Assembly (NCBI GenBank): GCA_959608625.1
Contig: CAUHQV010000011.1
Span: 1 to 63,679 of the forward strand
Direction: 5' to 3'
From: an uncultured Flavobacteriales bacterium
GTDB lineage: Bacteria; Bacteroidota; Bacteroidia; Flavobacteriales; UBA1820
DNA length: 63,679 nt
Within the stretch, counting starts at the first letter, position 1; each line of letters starts with the position of its first letter. Both the position numbers and the translations under genes were made by a program. Under the pieces are notes generated by a model that was not told the DNA's origin, did no database searches, and saw only the letters and a list, made by a program, of their open reading frames with translations. This document shows positions 62,016 to 63,679 of the stretch, in pieces.

Positions 62016-63679
62016 ATGAAGAAAAGCAAAAAATGGCTCGTCCTGGCGTTTTCCCTGGCAAGCGTCTATTTCGCCCAGGCGCAGGACGCAGGACTGGAAA
62101 AAGCAGAAAACCTCTTCTCCGCCAAACAATACCCGGCAGCCCTTATCGAACTGGAAAAAACTTCTCCCGTCAGCCAGGCGGACAAAGAAGCCGTCGCTTA
62201 TTACATGGCCATGTGCCGTATCTATATGGGTACCCCGGGCGCCGGCAAATCGGTGGACGATTTCGTAAAACAATACCCCGCCTCCATCCGCAAAGTGGAA
62301 ATGGTCACTACGATGGCCGACGAGCTGTTCAACCGGGGACGGTATGAAGAAGCGGTAAAATACTACGACCTGACGGATAAATTTTCCATGGGACAGCCCC
62401 GCAGGGACGACTATGTCTTCCGGAAGGCATACAGCCTGTACGCCTCCGGCGATTACCCCGCTGCCCGCCCGTTGATGTACAGCCTTTTGGGAAGCCCGAA
62501 ATGGGGAGCGGACGCCGCCTATGCTTTCGGGCATATGTGTTACGCTGAAGGAGATATGACCCTGGCCCTGGAGAACTTCCTCAAAGTGAAGGACGACCCG
62601 AAATACGCCGGGAAGATCCCGTTCTACCTCACCAACATTTATTTCAAACAGAAAAAATACGACCAAGCTATCGCCGAAGGACTCGAAGTGCTGAAGAAAA
62701 CGCCGGATGCCCCGGACGCGCCGGCTATCGGAAAGATCGTCGGACAATCGTATTTCAATTCCGGCCAATTCAAGGAAGCCCTGCCCTATCTCACCAAATA
62801 CCTGGGCGACCGTACCCCGACAGCCGAGGAGAATTACCAGATAGGATATGCGCATTATAAATGCGGCGAATATCCGCAGGCCATCGAATACCTTTCCCGG
62901 CTCGTGGGACAGGATTCCCCGTTGGCGCAAAGCGCTTATTTCGCATTGGGACAATCTTATTTGGGCATGGACAAAAAAGCGGAAGCCCTGGGCGCGTTCC
63001 GTTCCGCTTCGCGGATGGACCACAATGCCGACCTCAAACAGGACGCCTGGTACAATTATGCCGTACTGAGCTACGAAGCGGGCAATCCGTACGAACCCGC
63101 CTCGAAAGTCCTCTCCGAATACCTGAGCCTGTACCCCGAAAGCCCGAACAAAGACCAGGTCTTCGATTACCTGCTCGACTCGTTCATCAGTTCCAAGGAC
63201 TATCAGGAAGCGATAAACACTATCGAATCGATGGGGCTCGATTCCCCCCGGGCCACCGAGGCACTCGCCAAAGCCTCTTTCTACCTGGCCGCGCAAAAAC
63301 TGAACGCCGAAGATTACGATGCCGCCCTGAAATACTACCGGAAAGCCTCCCAGTCCGCTGCGGATGCCGGGCTCAAAGCCCGTGCGGATTTCTGGCTGGC
63401 GGAGACCTATCTCCGCGTGGGCCTGGACGACCAGGCTGCCACCGCCCTGACAGCTTTCAAATCCAACCCGGCCTCCCGCAATACGCCGGAATACCAAAAA
63501 CTCTCCTATCAGCAGGGTTATCTGGCGGAAAAATCGGGTGATTATGCCTCGGCCCAGAACTATTTCTACGCCTACGAGAAACTGCCCGCCCTCTCCGGGG
63601 ATGAGAAAGCGGACGTGCAGCTCCATCTGGCGGACTGCGCCTTTGCCCTGGGACAATACAGCGTGGCGATGGCCCTGTA
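62016..63679 (+). CDS. Tetratricopeptide repeat protein, cut by the window end
   Basis: An exported protein of at least 554 codons that runs off the window, so it is not fully visible. It begins MKKSKKWLVLAFSLASVYFAQA, a signal peptide, followed by a long series of TPR-like helical pairs: QADKEAVAYYMAMCRIYMG, EEAVKYYDLTDKF, YFNSGQFKEALPYLTKYLG, YYRKASQSAADAGLKARADFWLAETYLRVG and others about 34-38 residues apart. It probably serves as a periplasmic or outer-membrane scaffold. The partner and the C-terminus lie outside the window. Confidence 0.85.
   Translation, partial: MKKSKKWLVLAFSLASVYFAQAQDAGLEKAENLFSAKQYPAALIELEKTSPVSQADKEAVAYYMAMCRIYMGTPGAGKSVDDFVKQYPASIRKVEMVTTMADELFNRGRYEEAVKYYDLTDKFSMGQPRRDDYVFRKAYSLYASGDYPAARPLMYSLLGSPKWGADAAYAFGHMCYAEGDMTLALENFLKVKDDPKYAGKIPFYLTNIYFKQKKYDQAIAEGLEVLKKTPDAPDAPAIGKIVGQSYFNSGQFKEALPYLTKYLGDRTPTAEENYQIGYAHYKCGEYPQAIEYLSRLVGQDSPLAQSAYFALGQSYLGMDKKAEALGAFRSASRMDHNADLKQDAWYNYAVLSYEAGNPYEPASKVLSEYLSLYPESPNKDQVFDYLLDSFISSKDYQEAINTIESMGLDSPRATEALAKASFYLAAQKLNAEDYDAALKYYRKASQSAADAGLKARADFWLAETYLRVGLDDQAATALTAFKSNPASRNTPEYQKLSYQQGYLAEKSGDYASAQNYFYAYEKLPALSGDEKADVQLHLADCAFALGQYSVAMAL

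Noticed and set aside
61944..63656. 570-codon frame antisense to the TPR gene
   Set aside because: The plus strand has a signal peptide and regular TPR spacing from 62016, so the minus frame is a shadow.

Overview
The window reads as chromosomal DNA of a gut-type member of the Bacteroidota, most likely order Bacteroidales and perhaps Rikenellaceae/Alistipes-like. The evidence is the promoter style (-7 boxes of the form TAnnTTTG, several with a TTTG element 18-20 nt upstream), the many SPII lipoproteins, families typical of the phylum (BF3164-like, DUF1573, DUF2723, PepSY-like, histone H1-like), a formylglycine sulfatase with its maturase, and a Rho factor with a long disordered insert. The genus is inference. 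I found no rRNA, tRNA, CRISPR array, phage or transposase; the region is mostly housekeeping with small accessory islands.

Layout. 1-2.3 kb: M13 metallopeptidase lipoprotein. 2.3-11.5 kb, minus strand: an F-type ATP synthase operon (bactofilin, AtpZ-like, 4-TM protein, atpB-E-F-H-A, two paralogous lipoproteins, atpG, tsaB), with atpD and atpC absent. 11.7-16.7 kb: DUF2461 and LUD proteins, a nitroreductase, a LemA/TPM cluster and tatD. 16.7-19.6 kb: divergent sulfatase and anaerobic sulfatase maturase. 19.7-22.3 kb: mazG and nusB-DUF1573-yajC. 22.5-26.5 kb: a small unknown gene, SUI1-udp-trmD, and aspA. 26.7-32.5 kb: PepSY-like protein, a CWC/rRNA pseudouridine synthase pair, a large PD-(D/E)XK nuclease and a SpoU methyltransferase. 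32.6-37.3 kb: SIMPL, TolC, HlyD, aroK and fabG. 37.4-41.2 kb: transglutaminase-like, small membrane and lipoprotein genes of unknown role. 41.3-46.7 kb: rho, an orphan LuxR-type regulator, pyrH-frr and a DUF6624 protein. 46.7-49.5 kb: thrB-thrC preceded by a leader peptide. 49.8-56.7 kb: OmpA-like lipoprotein, a large secreted protein, rplU-rpmA, a broken EamA transporter, dinB and a lone winged-helix protein. 57-63.7 kb: a GT-C-like membrane protein, deacetylase and HAD genes, a histone H1-like gene, and a TPR protein cut by the window end.

The most notable item is an apparent threonine/isoleucine-rich leader peptide (40 codons, minus strand 49443-49321) directly after a canonical Bacteroidota promoter and upstream of thrB-thrC. 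Its last 17 residues contain six Thr and six Ile, the arrangement used for attenuation of thr operons in enterobacteria. Other points are the two BF3164-like lipoproteins inside the atp operon, long inverted repeats between thrB and thrC, a 50-nt perfect palindrome at 27193-27242, a 74-nt direct repeat inside a pseudouridine synthase gene, and an EamA transporter that has lost its start codon and reading frame.

Starts were moved downstream of the first possible ATG where a signal peptide, family N-terminus or promoter position required it; these cases are stated in each entry. Family names come from recalled motifs, not from database searches.
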